Counted from the first letter of the stretch, positions 24,415 through 32,634 are shown. The stretch is DNA of 38,844 nt from Planctomycetota bacterium (GCA_021800165.1 JAJYZF010000035.1:1-38844); one strand, 5' to 3'. Notes: generated by a model not told the origin, from the sequence alone. A program made the numbers and translations.

Positions 24415-25543
24415 TAACGTTAATGCTCTCCTGCCAGTAGCTGCGGATGGGAATATTGTTCTTGCGGGCCGGCACAAACTTCCAATGATTGAGAATGGCA
24501 CCCATGAATAAGTGGTCGATGGTTGGATGACCTGATGATTTTACAATAGTCACTTTTCTGACCCGGCCATTCGGCAGCACCAAAACCCGGACCACAATTT
24601 GTACCTTGGTGCCGGCCAGCATGTATTTTAACGGCAATTCCGGCAGCGGATCTTGTTTTGGGGTGGCTTGGCTATCCGCGGACCAACCGCCGCGTCCCCT
24701 GCCGGAGCCGTCCGCTCCGGGAAATTTGGAAGGATTTTTCATGAAATTAAACGTTACGCCACCATCCTGGGCACCCGGATGGAGAGGCCCGCGGCTGCGC
24801 GGACCACGTGATCTTGGACGAACTGCGACACGGGGTGCGTTGGTGTCGCGATGCTCCCTGGGGCGGGGAAGCATGTGCGGAATCTTGGGGAGGCGTGGCT
24901 GGACCCAAGTATTGGGGCCTTGGGGCACACCGATCACCAGATGCTTCTGTGGAATATCCAGCGTACCGGTCAACAGAGAGCCAGACGATTGCCGGGAGCG
25001 CCCGGTAAGAGAAAACAACTGCGGGGGCGGCAGGGCCGACATGCGCCAGTTTTTAAGCGGATCCGTTGGCTGGGTTCGGCGGTGGACACTGGAGAGCACC
25101 ATGCCGCCAATGGCCGTGCTGTCGTGGTGGTCGGTGACGCCGATGGCTCGGGTTACCGGCATCGGCTTGGCCCATTGCAGATGGTTTAAAAAGTAGAGCC
25201 CTCCCAAAAGGAGGCCATCAAAAATCAGGGCGGCAAAAATCGAAAAAAGCGTGGAGTAGGCCACTCCATCACGTCGGTGAATCACCACAATACGCTGACC
25301 AGCGCTGGTTGCGGCCAGATCGTCAAACCCCTCCGGCGGCAGGCCCAGAACATCCGGCCATTTGGCCAGAACGTGCTCTTCCAGATCGTGATCCACCAGG
25401 TCGGCGGAATTAATTTCCACACCATCGGCAAGGCCGGTCAGCGAGAAATCCTGCGGGCCAATGGCGGGGCCATCCTGGGGTTCAAGGGCATCGTGGACCA
25501 TCGCTTGAACTTCGGATAACGCTATGTTATCAACCGTATCCAT
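24404..25543 (-). CDS. TonB-like protein with long cytoplasmic N-terminus
   Basis: 379 residues. The last 80 or so (from PLKYMLAGTKVQIVVRVLVLPNGRVRKVTIVKSSGHPTIDHLFMGAILNHWKFVPARK) match the TonB C-terminal domain, which contacts outer-membrane receptors. One membrane span lies at about 96-120 (YSTLFSIFAALIFDGLLLGGLYFL). Unlike classical TonB, where the span is at the extreme N-terminus, about 95 mainly acidic residues precede it in the cytoplasm. The periplasmic linker is rich in Arg and Pro. No ExbB/ExbD or TonB-dependent receptor is in view, so it may be a TonB-domain protein with another role. The ATG at 25543 is preferred over the open frame to 25654, which overlaps greA. The stop overlaps the likely metallophosphoesterase start. 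Confidence 0.75.
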   Translation of the reverse strand: MDTVDNIALSEVQAMVHDALEPQDGPAIGPQDFSLTGLADGVEINSADLVDHDLEEHVLAKWPDVLGLPPEGFDDLAATSAGQRIVVIHRRDGVAYSTLFSIFAALIFDGLLLGGLYFLNHLQWAKPMPVTRAIGVTDHHDSTAIGGMVLSSVHRRTQPTDPLKNWRMSALPPPQLFSLTGRSRQSSGSLLTGTLDIPQKHLVIGVPQGPNTWVQPRLPKIPHMLPRPREHRDTNAPRVAVRPRSRGPRSRGPLHPGAQDGGVTFNFMKNPSKFPGADGSGRGRGGWSADSQATPKQDPLPELPLKYMLAGTKVQIVVRVLVLPNGRVRKVTIVKSSGHPTIDHLFMGAILNHWKFVPARKNNIPIRSYWQESINVSAG

Positions 25544-25607
25544 CCAAAGGCCCTGCCCGTTGCTCCGCCCGTTCCCAAACCGCACTCCCGGCGGCGGTGT
25601 GGGAACG

Positions 25608-26087
25608 CTAACTGACCAGAAGAATCTCGTAGCGGATTTCACCGCGCGGCACATTGACGCGCACAGTCTGTCCGACCCGGGCCCGCATCAGCGCTTCACC
25701 CAAGGGACTCTTGGCGGAAACTTCCATCACGTCGGAATCCGCATCAAAAGAGCCTTTGCCGATCTCGCCAACCAGCCGGAATACTTCGGTCTCCCTGGTT
25801 TTCAAATCGCGGACCTTTACCGTGCTGCCCAGAAATACCATATCCGCCGGAATATCGTTGGGATCCACCACGGAAGCAAAACGCAAGCGCAATTCCAGAT
25901 CTTTGATGCGGGCCTCCAGCAGGGCCAACTCTTCGCGTGCGGCGTGATAATCGGCATTTTCCTTGAGATCCCCTTTTTCACGGGCCTCGGCAATGCGTGC
26001 GGCGATGGATGGACGCGTATCGATCATCGTTTTCAGGTGTTCCTGAAGTTTCTGTTTTTCTTCTTTGGTCAGCAGTTGCATTTCCAT
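25608..26087 (-). CDS. greA: Transcription elongation factor GreA
   Basis: A 159-residue cytosolic factor that enters the RNA polymerase secondary channel and stimulates cleavage of backtracked transcripts. The N-terminal coiled coil carries the acidic tip in EAREKGDLKENADYHAAREE, with Asp40 and Glu43 corresponding to E. coli Asp41 and Glu44. The C-terminal FKBP-like domain includes GSTVKVRDL, FRLVGE and SPLGEALMRARVGQTVRV. Length is normal. The start follows AGAGGTG, five to six bases upstream. It is the second gene of the minus-strand run, 63 bp after the TPR-YggX gene and 64 bp before the TonB-like gene. Confidence 0.96.
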   Translation of the reverse strand: MEMQLLTKEEKQKLQEHLKTMIDTRPSIAARIAEAREKGDLKENADYHAAREELALLEARIKDLELRLRFASVVDPNDIPADMVFLGSTVKVRDLKTRETEVFRLVGEIGKGSFDADSDVMEVSAKSPLGEALMRARVGQTVRVNVPRGEIRYEILLVS

Positions 26088-26150
26088 TGGTCACCTCTTG
26101 CTTAAAACGAATTATTCCGCGTCAGGTTTCGGGCTGTCCACGACGGGCTA

Positions 26151-26756
26151 TCACCGCGCTTCATCCAACCCGAGAAACTGTTTCATGTGCTGGTCATAAA
26201 TTTCCTGGGCGGCCGGCTCCGTTAAGTTCAGCCGCAATTCGTTGATCACCTTGGTACCCTGGCGGATCCATAATTGAAAACAGGCATGACAAACACTCTG
26301 GTAAATTTGTTCACCCAGCGATCCGCCAAACGGTCTTTCCGCCATTTTGGTCGTCACACGCCCGCAACGACGGCATTGGATATTACCCGCGGCGGCGAGT
26401 TCCGGGGTCAGTTGCGCGGCCTTTTCGGCGGGTATGTCGGCCCCCATCTCCTTAAGCATATCCGCCATCTGATTGCGGGGCATTAGATCTCCTTTTTCCT
26501 GGGCAATTTTATAGCCCTGGGTGAGGGTATTTGTGGCACCTTCCGTATCACCCACACCGCGCTGCGCCAAGGCCAAGAGAACATAGCCCTGCGAGAGCTC
26601 GGGATTTAGCTTGATGGCTTGCAACAGCACCGGCACGGCTTCCTTAAAGGCAGCGCCGTCCACATAGGTTCGCCCGAGTGAAAAATAACCCAGCTCATTT
26701 TCTGGGTCGGCCAGAATCATACTTCTAAACCGTTCTACCCGTTGCTGGTCCAGCAT
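26151..26756 (-). CDS. TPR protein fused to a YggX-like domain with two CxxC pairs
   Basis: 201 residues. The N-terminal half (about 1-95) holds two or three tetratricopeptide repeats (NELGYFSLGRTYVDGAAFKEAVPVLLQAI, then LSQGYVLLALAQRGVGDTEGATNTLTQGYKIA). The C-terminal 75 residues, from CRRCG, align with YggX/Fe(2+)-trafficking proteins: a GEQIYQSVCHACFQLWIRQ helix, TKVINELRLNL, and YDQHMKQFLG at the end. YggX protects Fe-S proteins from oxidative damage and is normally a 90-residue single-domain protein with one key Cys. Here there are two CxxC pairs (128/131 and 156/159), suitable for a zinc or Fe-S site. It is cytosolic. The ATG follows AGGGGT. First gene of the five-gene run, with its own promoter. 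I recall similar fusions in planctomycetes; their function is not established. Confidence 0.82.
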   Translation of the reverse strand: MLDQQRVERFRSMILADPENELGYFSLGRTYVDGAAFKEAVPVLLQAIKLNPELSQGYVLLALAQRGVGDTEGATNTLTQGYKIAQEKGDLMPRNQMADMLKEMGADIPAEKAAQLTPELAAAGNIQCRRCGRVTTKMAERPFGGSLGEQIYQSVCHACFQLWIRQGTKVINELRLNLTEPAAQEIYDQHMKQFLGLDEAR

Positions 26757-26818
26757 TATATACCCCTGCTAAATTTTGCTAACCGTATGGACACCAACGC
26801 CCCCTGCGGGCTTGCCCT

Positions 26819-26847
26819 ATTGTAGCGTCTAGAGCGCCCGGTTCCAA
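26819..26847 (-). promoter_or_regulatory. Predicted promoter of the five-gene minus-strand run
   Basis: On the minus strand, TTGGAA (26847-26842) and TACAAT (26824-26819) are separated by 17 bases. Transcription would start near 26812, giving a leader of about 56 nt before the TPR-YggX ATG. The divergent nadK gene starts 84 bp away. Confidence 0.5.
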
Positions 26848-26930
26848 AGAAGCAGGCTCAGGGCCGCCGGAAAGCCGCGGTAACAGAGACATACTGGCCG
26901 CAATGCCTACCTGGCGGTATCCTTTCCGTC

Positions 26931-27806
26931 ATGCGTATGGCCCTGATCGCCAATATGAATAAACCCGATGCCGCCGGTGCGGCGCAGGAACTTGCGGCTT
27001 GGGTTCCCCGCCAGGTGCCCCATACGCAAACTCGTTTTTTCCCGGTGGCGGGTGCCCAAAGCCTGGCGGACTTTCAACCGGACGTGGTGGTGACCTTGGG
27101 CGGGGACGGCACCATTTTGCAAACCGCGCGCATACTGCTGGGGCAAGGTGCCCCGGTGCTGGGTATCAATTTCGGCAAACTTGGATATCTGGCGGCATTC
27201 TCCATGGAAGATTTCAGATCACATATTGCCGCTATTGTTGATAATCGAATGCCCCTGACCACCCGTATGATGATCCGCGGCGGAATCTATGAGTCGTTTG
27301 GCGGCAGCCCCAACCATTCCCAGCCGACGTCCCAAGCTCCGCTTTTTGAGCACGTCGCCCTGAACGACATTGTCATTAATTCCGGGGCACCGTTTCGCAT
27401 GATTGAGATGAAGGTGCGCATCGACGGCCATGACACCACCACTTTTCGCGGCGATGGCCTGATTGTTTCCACACCATCCGGTTCCACCGGCTACAACCTT
27501 TCGGCCAATGGGCCTTTACTTTCCCCGGATGTGTCGGCCATGGTCATCACGCCCATCTGCGCTCATTCGCTTTCGTTTCGCCCCGTGGTCATTGCCGATG
27601 ATGCGGTGGTTTGCATTGAGCCGGTGCGCGTCAACGAGGGCACGCGGGTGTGTTTTGACGGGCAGTTGCTGGAGCCATTGCGACTGGATCATTATGTTCA
27701 GATTCGGCGGGCGGAACAATCGCTGAAGCTGGTGGAAAACCCGGCCTTATCGCACTGGCAATTGCTGGCCAATAAACTCCAATGGGCCACCAGCCCCGGA
27801 GCCTGA
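26931..27806 (+). CDS. nadK: NAD kinase
   Basis: A 291-residue cytosolic ATP-NAD kinase that makes NADP. Diagnostic motifs are VVVTLGGDGTILQTAR (GGDGT at about 57-61), GINFGKLGYLAAF, the ALNDIVI segment and the glycine-rich DGLIVSTPSGSTGYNLSANGPLLSP. PICAHSLSFRPVV completes the C-terminal beta-sandwich. Length is standard. The ATG at 26931 (MRMAL) is preferred, with an ATG two codons later as alternative; no strong ribosome site precedes either. It runs in the same direction as the following membrane protein gene, 30 bp away, so they are probably co-transcribed. It diverges from the TPR-YggX operon. Confidence 0.95.
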   Translation: MRMALIANMNKPDAAGAAQELAAWVPRQVPHTQTRFFPVAGAQSLADFQPDVVVTLGGDGTILQTARILLGQGAPVLGINFGKLGYLAAFSMEDFRSHIAAIVDNRMPLTTRMMIRGGIYESFGGSPNHSQPTSQAPLFEHVALNDIVINSGAPFRMIEMKVRIDGHDTTTFRGDGLIVSTPSGSTGYNLSANGPLLSPDVSAMVITPICAHSLSFRPVVIADDAVVCIEPVRVNEGTRVCFDGQLLEPLRLDHYVQIRRAEQSLKLVENPALSHWQLLANKLQWATSPGA

Positions 27807-27836
27807 CCGCCGACGACTATCTTGCAGGAGCCATCC

Positions 27837-29567
27837 ATGTCATCCGTGCCTTCTCGCCCCCCCGCGATCAACGATCAGCCGCCGCCGCGACAATACGTTT
27901 TGCGGTTTGCACAATGGGAATCGATTTTTGAATTCAGCCGTATTTTCAGGTCTTTTCGGCAAGCCATACAGCCCACCTGCCTACTGGCGGCGCTGGCGGC
28001 GATCACCATTATCTACACCAGCGGCCGACTCTTAGATCTCGTGTGGGGGCCGCAGGTGTTGCCCGGCGAAATCACCGCGTATGTATCTGCGCCGCAGAGC
28101 TATTACCGACAATTGCTGCAATCCAACCGCAATGCGCGGGTGGCGCAACTTAGCGAACTGATGGAAACATGCGGAGAGCCTTTCAGCCTGGCCGATTACA
28201 AAACCCTGCCCACGTCGCCACGGCTGGCCTATGCCCGGTTATGCAGCGCCTATGAAAAAAACTACTTTTCCCGGTTGCAAGCTGCGCCCCGGATGTCCGC
28301 GGCGGAACGCCGCATCGCCACCGGGCGATTGCAAAGTAAAATGCGGGTGCTGCGACAAACCGTGGGCACGGGCATCTTTGCCGGTTTTCTGCGTTACGAA
28401 ACCCGCCGGTTTTCCGTCCTCTGCGCGAACACACTCCGTCCGCTGACGATTGTACCGGCCGGCAACCGTGGTACCGCCGGATTCGCTTCCAACCTGGCGA
28501 TCACCGGTAATTTACTGCCCGCGCAGCGCAGGTCCATGCTCACCTCACCTTCCGTGGTGGGATCCATCGCGGACATGGTGTGGGCCGGCCCGGTCTGGCT
28601 GGTGGCCGGCGCACCCCCGCTTTATCGGATGCCCGGCGAAACAGGGCTGTCTTTGTGGCTGCATCGCGGCGCATACGTACTTAGCATTGGAGCGTTCCTG
28701 GTCATCTCGCTGATCGCCATTGCCCTGGCCGGAGCGGTCATCAGCCGCCGGGCCATGCTAACATCGGCAGGCCGGCCCGCCGATTGGCCCGTGCTCTGGC
28801 GTTTCGCCCGGCGCAAACTTTTCACGTTTATTCTGACCCCGCTGCTGCCTTTTCTCACGATCCTCGGGACCGGCCTAGTTTTAACTTTGCTGGCGTTGCC
28901 GGGAGCTATTCCATTCCTGGGAGAAATTTTTATCGGCGTGTTTTTCGTTTTGTTCCTGCTGGGTGGTTTTTTGGTCATGCTGATGCTGCTGGGGCTTTTG
29001 GGCGGTTTTATGCTGATGTATCCAACCATTGCCGCGGAAGACTCGGATTCTTTTGATGCCATCAGTCGCAGCTTCAGCTATGTCTATGCGGCGCCGTGGC
29101 GACTGGCTTTTTATTCTCTGTTGGGTCTGGTTTACGGCGTTATCACCAATTTGTTTGTAAGCTTTGCCCTGTTTTTACTGCTGGCGGCCACCCATCTGTT
29201 TCTCGGCTGGGGCATGAATTTGTTTGGGCATGTGCATGGATGGTATTCGGGAGAGGGTAAGCTGGATACCATCTGGCCCGCCCCGGTTTTTGGACATCTT
29301 AGTCCGCACATCAACTGGTGGGCTATGAGCGGGTCGGAATTTCTGGGTGCCCAAGCCCTTTACTTTTGGCTGTTTTTAACGATCAGCCTGATTGGCGCGT
29401 ACACCATTTCATATTTCTTCTGTGCCAATTCCGCGATTTATCTGCTGATTCGTCGGCACGTGGACGGCCAACCACCGGAAGACATCGCGGATATTCCGGC
29501 CGCGACGCAGGCCGTTGTTCAATCCAGCTTGGCTACGCCCACAACGGCCGCCACGCCAAGCTCGTGA
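27837..29567 (+). CDS. Unrecognised multi-pass membrane protein
   Basis: 576 residues. A Pro-rich cytoplasmic N-terminus of about 40 residues is followed by TM1 (about 47-62, CLLAALAAITIIYTSGRLL). A soluble region of some 200 residues lies on the other side of the membrane. A dense block of about seven hydrophobic segments follows between about 270 and 545, for example ALSIGAFLVISLIAIALAGAV-type and LFLLGGFLVMLMLLGLLGG-type helices. The tail is Ala/Thr-rich. No catalytic or transport motif is recognised. The pattern of late TM block with FDAISRSFSYVYAAPWR between helices recalls DUF4013/YciC-like membrane proteins, but that is weak. The ATG at 27837 follows GGAG; a TTG at 27822 is an unlikely alternative. 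It lies just after nadK. Confidence 0.7.
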   Translation: MSSVPSRPPAINDQPPPRQYVLRFAQWESIFEFSRIFRSFRQAIQPTCLLAALAAITIIYTSGRLLDLVWGPQVLPGEITAYVSAPQSYYRQLLQSNRNARVAQLSELMETCGEPFSLADYKTLPTSPRLAYARLCSAYEKNYFSRLQAAPRMSAAERRIATGRLQSKMRVLRQTVGTGIFAGFLRYETRRFSVLCANTLRPLTIVPAGNRGTAGFASNLAITGNLLPAQRRSMLTSPSVVGSIADMVWAGPVWLVAGAPPLYRMPGETGLSLWLHRGAYVLSIGAFLVISLIAIALAGAVISRRAMLTSAGRPADWPVLWRFARRKLFTFILTPLLPFLTILGTGLVLTLLALPGAIPFLGEIFIGVFFVLFLLGGFLVMLMLLGLLGGFMLMYPTIAAEDSDSFDAISRSFSYVYAAPWRLAFYSLLGLVYGVITNLFVSFALFLLLAATHLFLGWGMNLFGHVHGWYSGEGKLDTIWPAPVFGHLSPHINWWAMSGSEFLGAQALYFWLFLTISLIGAYTISYFFCANSAIYLLIRRHVDGQPPEDIADIPAATQAVVQSSLATPTTAATPSS

Positions 29568-29741
29568 TCTTTGCAACATCCCGCCGTACAATGCGTTGTA
29601 TGGCTGAGGCCGCTGCAAGGAAGAGGTGGCTCTGCCGTTTTAATGCCGCAGGGCGGCTGCAGCGCGTGTCTACCGCCCCGGAGCGCGCATCTTCAGACGG
29701 GAATCCTGCAAAATCGTCTCCATTACTGAAGGAAATCAGAC

Positions 29742-30773
29742 ATGATGCCGACCGAGATTCTTGCGGCCACGAATTGGGTTAAATTCCTGGGCCATTTTCA
29801 TCCGCTGCTGGTGCATCTGCCCATCGGCTTTCTGGTACTGCTTGGCTTGATGGAATTGGTGGCCCGGTTCAATAGATACCGGCATATCAGTGCGGCTCGT
29901 GGGTTTATTCTGGTGATTCTCTCACCAGCGGCTCTGGTGACGGCGACGTGTGGCTGGTTGCTGGCCAGCGGCGGCGGCTACAACCACCATATTCTGTTCT
30001 GGCATCGCTGGCTGGGAACCAGCGTGGCGGTGCTGAGTGTGGCGCTTCTGGGCATCTGGTTATGGCGAAAGAACGTTGGGATCGTCTACTATTCCGTGCT
30101 GCTGCCCGCTTTGGTCATCATGGCCGTGGCCGCGCACTTTGGTGGAGCACTCACTTTTGGAGGGCGGTATCTAAGCAAATATGCGCCGCCGCTGCTCAAG
30201 CCGCTGTTGGGCAAACGGCAGACGGGGCGTTCCGGCGAGCACGCTACCGGCGGAGTGAGAGCGCGTCCCCTGACCTCCGCGGCCGGTCAGACCGGCGGCT
30301 GGATGTTGCAACGCCCAATGCTTCGGCCGATCTTGGATACCCAAGCCAGCTTTTATGGGCATTACGTACAGCCGATTTTTACCCAGAATTGCATTCGTTG
30401 TCATGGACGCGATAAACAGAAGGGTCACTTACGCCTGGATTCCTACTGGTGGTTGCGGCATGGCAGCCGGGGCCGGCCGGTGGTCATTGCCGGCAATCCG
30501 GACCGAAGTTTGCTGTATCGATTGATAGCTCGTCCACTGTGGCAGCGACATCACATGCCGCCGCGCAGTCGCCGCCAGCTTACTCCGGGGCAGATCGCTG
30601 TTATCCGCTGGTGGATTGCCAAGGGTGCCAGCGGCACGGCCACATTGGCGTCCATGCACCCGCCGGGCAATATCCGAAACATCATTGAACATCTGCCGGG
30701 CCGGAGGCGGTCCGGCCCCACCGCCGGAGAGAACCATGCCCATGCGCTGGTCTGGCGCAGCTCCGTCAATTGA
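29742..30773 (+). CDS. DUF2231 membrane domain fused to planctomycete-type cytochrome c
   Basis: 343 residues. Residues 1-150 form a four-helix DUF2231 membrane domain beginning FLGHFHPLLVHLPIGFLVLLGLMELV, with His residues (His18, His20, His25, and His82, His83 and His88 in NHHILFWHRW) that may bind haem b. After a basic linker, residues 200-295 form a planctomycete cytochrome c (PSCyt1) domain with the haem c motif CIRCH (217-221). A likely axial Met272 lies in HHMPPRSRRQLTPGQIAVIRWWIAKGA. It is membrane-bound with the c-type haem on the periplasmic side. Such proteins usually accompany PSD1-type partners, but none is in view. The start follows AAGGAA. It is a single gene, probably acting in electron transfer; its partner is unknown. 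Confidence 0.85.
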   Translation: MMPTEILAATNWVKFLGHFHPLLVHLPIGFLVLLGLMELVARFNRYRHISAARGFILVILSPAALVTATCGWLLASGGGYNHHILFWHRWLGTSVAVLSVALLGIWLWRKNVGIVYYSVLLPALVIMAVAAHFGGALTFGGRYLSKYAPPLLKPLLGKRQTGRSGEHATGGVRARPLTSAAGQTGGWMLQRPMLRPILDTQASFYGHYVQPIFTQNCIRCHGRDKQKGHLRLDSYWWLRHGSRGRPVVIAGNPDRSLLYRLIARPLWQRHHMPPRSRRQLTPGQIAVIRWWIAKGASGTATLASMHPPGNIRNIIEHLPGRRRSGPTAGENHAHALVWRSSVN

Positions 30774-31016
30774 CGCTGGTGCCGCGAGGGTGGAGTTTTT
30801 TTTCGACTTGACGCCTCCGTGGGCGGCGATGTTCGCAGGATGCTTCCCTGATGTGACATAGTGCGGGCCTGGGCTGCACAAAATCATCTACTCGCTTATG
30901 ATACCCACCTTGCACCGGGTGCAGTCGGATGCACCAGCAGCAAGCCGGACCGCGATGGTGAAGCGCCCCTACAGATGCGCTAAGGGACTGGCTTTTTATA
31001 AGAAGAGGTTTCTGGT

Positions 31017-31739
31017 ATGGCCGGACATTCCCATTGGAAGTCGATCAAACATAAAAAGGCGGTCGTTGATGCCCGGCGCGGCAAAGTGTGGAGCAAGCTG
31101 GCCCGACTGATCATCATCGCCGCCAAGCGTGGCGGAAATCCGGATGACAATCTGGCTTTGCGTTACGCCATGGACAAAGCCCGCGCCGCCAATATGCCCA
31201 ATGATACGATTGAAAAAGCGGTCAAACGCGGCACGGGCGAACTGGGCGGCGCTAACTACGAAAGCGTTATTTACGAAGGTTATGGCTCAGGAGGAGTGGC
31301 TATTTTGGTGGATGCCCTTACCGACAACCGCAACCGGACGGCCGGGGAAATTCGCATGATTTTCGACAAAAACGGCGGGGCAGTGGGAGCGGCGAACTCC
31401 GTGGGGTGGATGTTCTCGGTGCAGGGAATTATTGCCATTGATAAGGCGGCCGTAGCCGAAGACACGTTGATTGAACTGGCGCTTGAAGCGGGTGCGCAGG
31501 ATGTGCAAACCTCGCCGGAAGGTTATGTCATCCAAACCCAGATGGCTGATCTGGAGAAAGTTCGCAAGGCGGTAGCCGGTGCCAACGTGCCCATCGTGTC
31601 GGCGGAATTGGTAAAAATTCCCAGCCAAACCATTGCGGTCACCGGCGAAGCGGCGGCGAAGATACAAGCCCTGATCGACGCCCTGGAGGACAACGACGAC
31701 GTACAAAATGTTTATTCCAACGCCCAGTGGGAAGATTAA
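31017..31739 (+). CDS. yebC: YebC/PmpR-family protein
   Basis: A 240-residue cytosolic protein of the YebC/TACO1 family. The start MAGHSHWKSIKHKKAVVDARRGKVWSKLARLI is nearly invariant in the family. NPDDNLALRYAMDKARAANMPNDTIEKAVKRGTGE, YEGYGSGGVAILVDALTDNRNRT and GGAVGAANSVGWMF follow. Members were first described as transcription regulators and more recently linked to translation of proline stretches on the ribosome. Length is normal. The ATG follows AGAGG. It stands alone and converges with the minus-strand 146-aa gene, stopping 9 bp from that gene's end. Confidence 0.95.
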   Translation: MAGHSHWKSIKHKKAVVDARRGKVWSKLARLIIIAAKRGGNPDDNLALRYAMDKARAANMPNDTIEKAVKRGTGELGGANYESVIYEGYGSGGVAILVDALTDNRNRTAGEIRMIFDKNGGAVGAANSVGWMFSVQGIIAIDKAAVAEDTLIELALEAGAQDVQTSPEGYVIQTQMADLEKVRKAVAGANVPIVSAELVKIPSQTIAVTGEAAAKIQALIDALEDNDDVQNVYSNAQWED

Positions 31740-31748
31740 GCCGAGTCC

Positions 31749-32189
31749 TTAACGCGATAAATTCATTGCTAGAATACCAATGGCGGGCATCAGAGCCGTG
31801 GTGGTCTGATGTTCCCCATGCACCACATCGGCAACGGAATGGCTCAAGAAGATGGGTGGGACGGCGTTAACCATGCTGGACATCGCGACATTAAGATTGA
31901 TGAGCAGCACGTTGGCATGATGGGGATCCACACAGACCCCGGTACTCTGAGCTATGGCACTGGTAAGAGCCTCCTGGCCAAGCGCTGGGCCGCTGACACC
32001 GACACGGGCGGTGTGCTGGTATATCAACTGAACTTGATTGCGGCGCGAAGGCTTGGCCGCCAGATGGTGTGCTGCGGGAGCGGCACCCACGCACGGCGCA
32101 AAGCTCACGAATACCCCGGCGAGTACGCCAGCTAAAATGCGACGGGTTTTACGCCGCGAGGTCTCGGTTGAACAAACATTTTCACTCAT
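31749..32189 (-). CDS. Unrecognised 146-aa exported protein
   Basis: I do not recognise this family. The N-terminus is basic (SRRKTRR), then hydrophobic (ILAGVLAGVFVSFAPCVGAAPAA), a clear signal peptide with likely cleavage near residue 38. The mature part has about 105 residues, with a mildly hydrophobic central stretch (ANVLLINLNVAMSSMVNAVPPIFLSHSVADVV) and a similar C-terminal one (TTALMPAIGILAMNLS). It contains one mature Cys (VCVDPHH) and several His. It could be a small periplasmic protein or sit against the membrane. The start has CTGGAG about eight bases upstream, and the gene has a strong promoter and a long structured leader. An opposite-strand frame (31809-32135) shows no coding character. 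Monocistronic. Confidence 0.7.
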   Translation of the reverse strand: MSENVCSTETSRRKTRRILAGVLAGVFVSFAPCVGAAPAAHHLAAKPSRRNQVQLIYQHTARVGVSGPALGQEALTSAIAQSTGVCVDPHHANVLLINLNVAMSSMVNAVPPIFLSHSVADVVHGEHQTTTALMPAIGILAMNLSR

Positions 32190-32363
32190 GATTTACTCCA
32201 GAATATCTCTAAGCGCTGGTAACAATTGGGGAGGCAACCTATCCCTCGCTTCAACTGGCGAGAACACCTGGCAGCCAGCCATTGCCACCAGGAGCTATCT
32301 TGCGGCACGGCAAACGCCATGCCCACGCGCCGCCCCGCAAATCTTTGCGGGATGCGAGCGTCG
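32190..32363 (-). promoter_or_regulatory. Structured 5' leader of the 146-aa exported protein gene
   Basis: From the predicted transcription start near 32363 to the ATG at 32189 the minus-strand RNA would carry about 174 nt untranslated. At least four stem-loops can form: CCCGCAAA/TTTGCGGG (32351-32334), GGCATGGC-GTTT-GCCGTGCC (32323-32304), TGGCA/TGCCA (32287-32269) and CTCGC/GCGAG (32262-32245). The second stem is fully paired only as minus-strand RNA, through a G-U pair; the plus-strand equivalent has an A-C mismatch. I could not match it to a known riboswitch class. Confidence 0.5.
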
Positions 32364-32369
32364 CGGACC

Positions 32370-32398
32370 ATAATAGGTTGAGGTAAATCAAAAGTCAA
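32370..32398 (-). promoter_or_regulatory. Strong predicted sigma70 promoter for the 146-aa exported protein
   Basis: On the minus strand, TTGACT (32398-32393) and TATTAT (32375-32370) are separated by exactly 17 bases, in an AT-rich island within G+C-rich DNA. It is the best consensus match seen in the window. A short AT-rich plus-strand frame at 32399-32455 has no support as a gene. The remaining DNA to hemC (32456-32646) shows no gene. Confidence 0.65.
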
Positions 32399-32628
32399 AT
32401 GAAAAATTTAAAAGGATGGCCAGATTTTCAGATGCGACGCAAAATCAATCTTTAATGATCCATAGCTTTTTGTTCCTTCCCGGTCTTTTTCGGGCAGGGC
32501 CAAGAATGTTTCGGTCACCATTGCCGTGATACTCCAGACGCCCAGGCGAAGGCCGCAACCTACGCCGCCATCAGGCCCGTGTCGTCGGCACAACTTTCCC
32601 GCCCTGTGGAAACCCGGCCGTACTCGGA

Positions 32629-32634
32629 TACAAT
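32629..32634 (+). promoter_or_regulatory. Possible -10 box directly before hemC
   Basis: TACAAT lies 12 bases before the hemC ATG, and no ribosome site is visible between them. If this is the real -10, the hemC mRNA would be leaderless or nearly so. No good -35 is present, so the call is weak. Confidence 0.25.

Noticed and set aside
31809..32135. A plus-strand frame opposite the 146-aa exported protein
   Set aside because: The minus strand has a signal peptide, ribosome site and promoter; the plus frame has none of these.
32399..32455. An 18-residue AT-rich mini frame starting MKNLKGWPDF
   Set aside because: It begins at the edge of a strong minus-strand promoter, and its AT-richness is better explained by that; the only GAGGT is poorly spaced.
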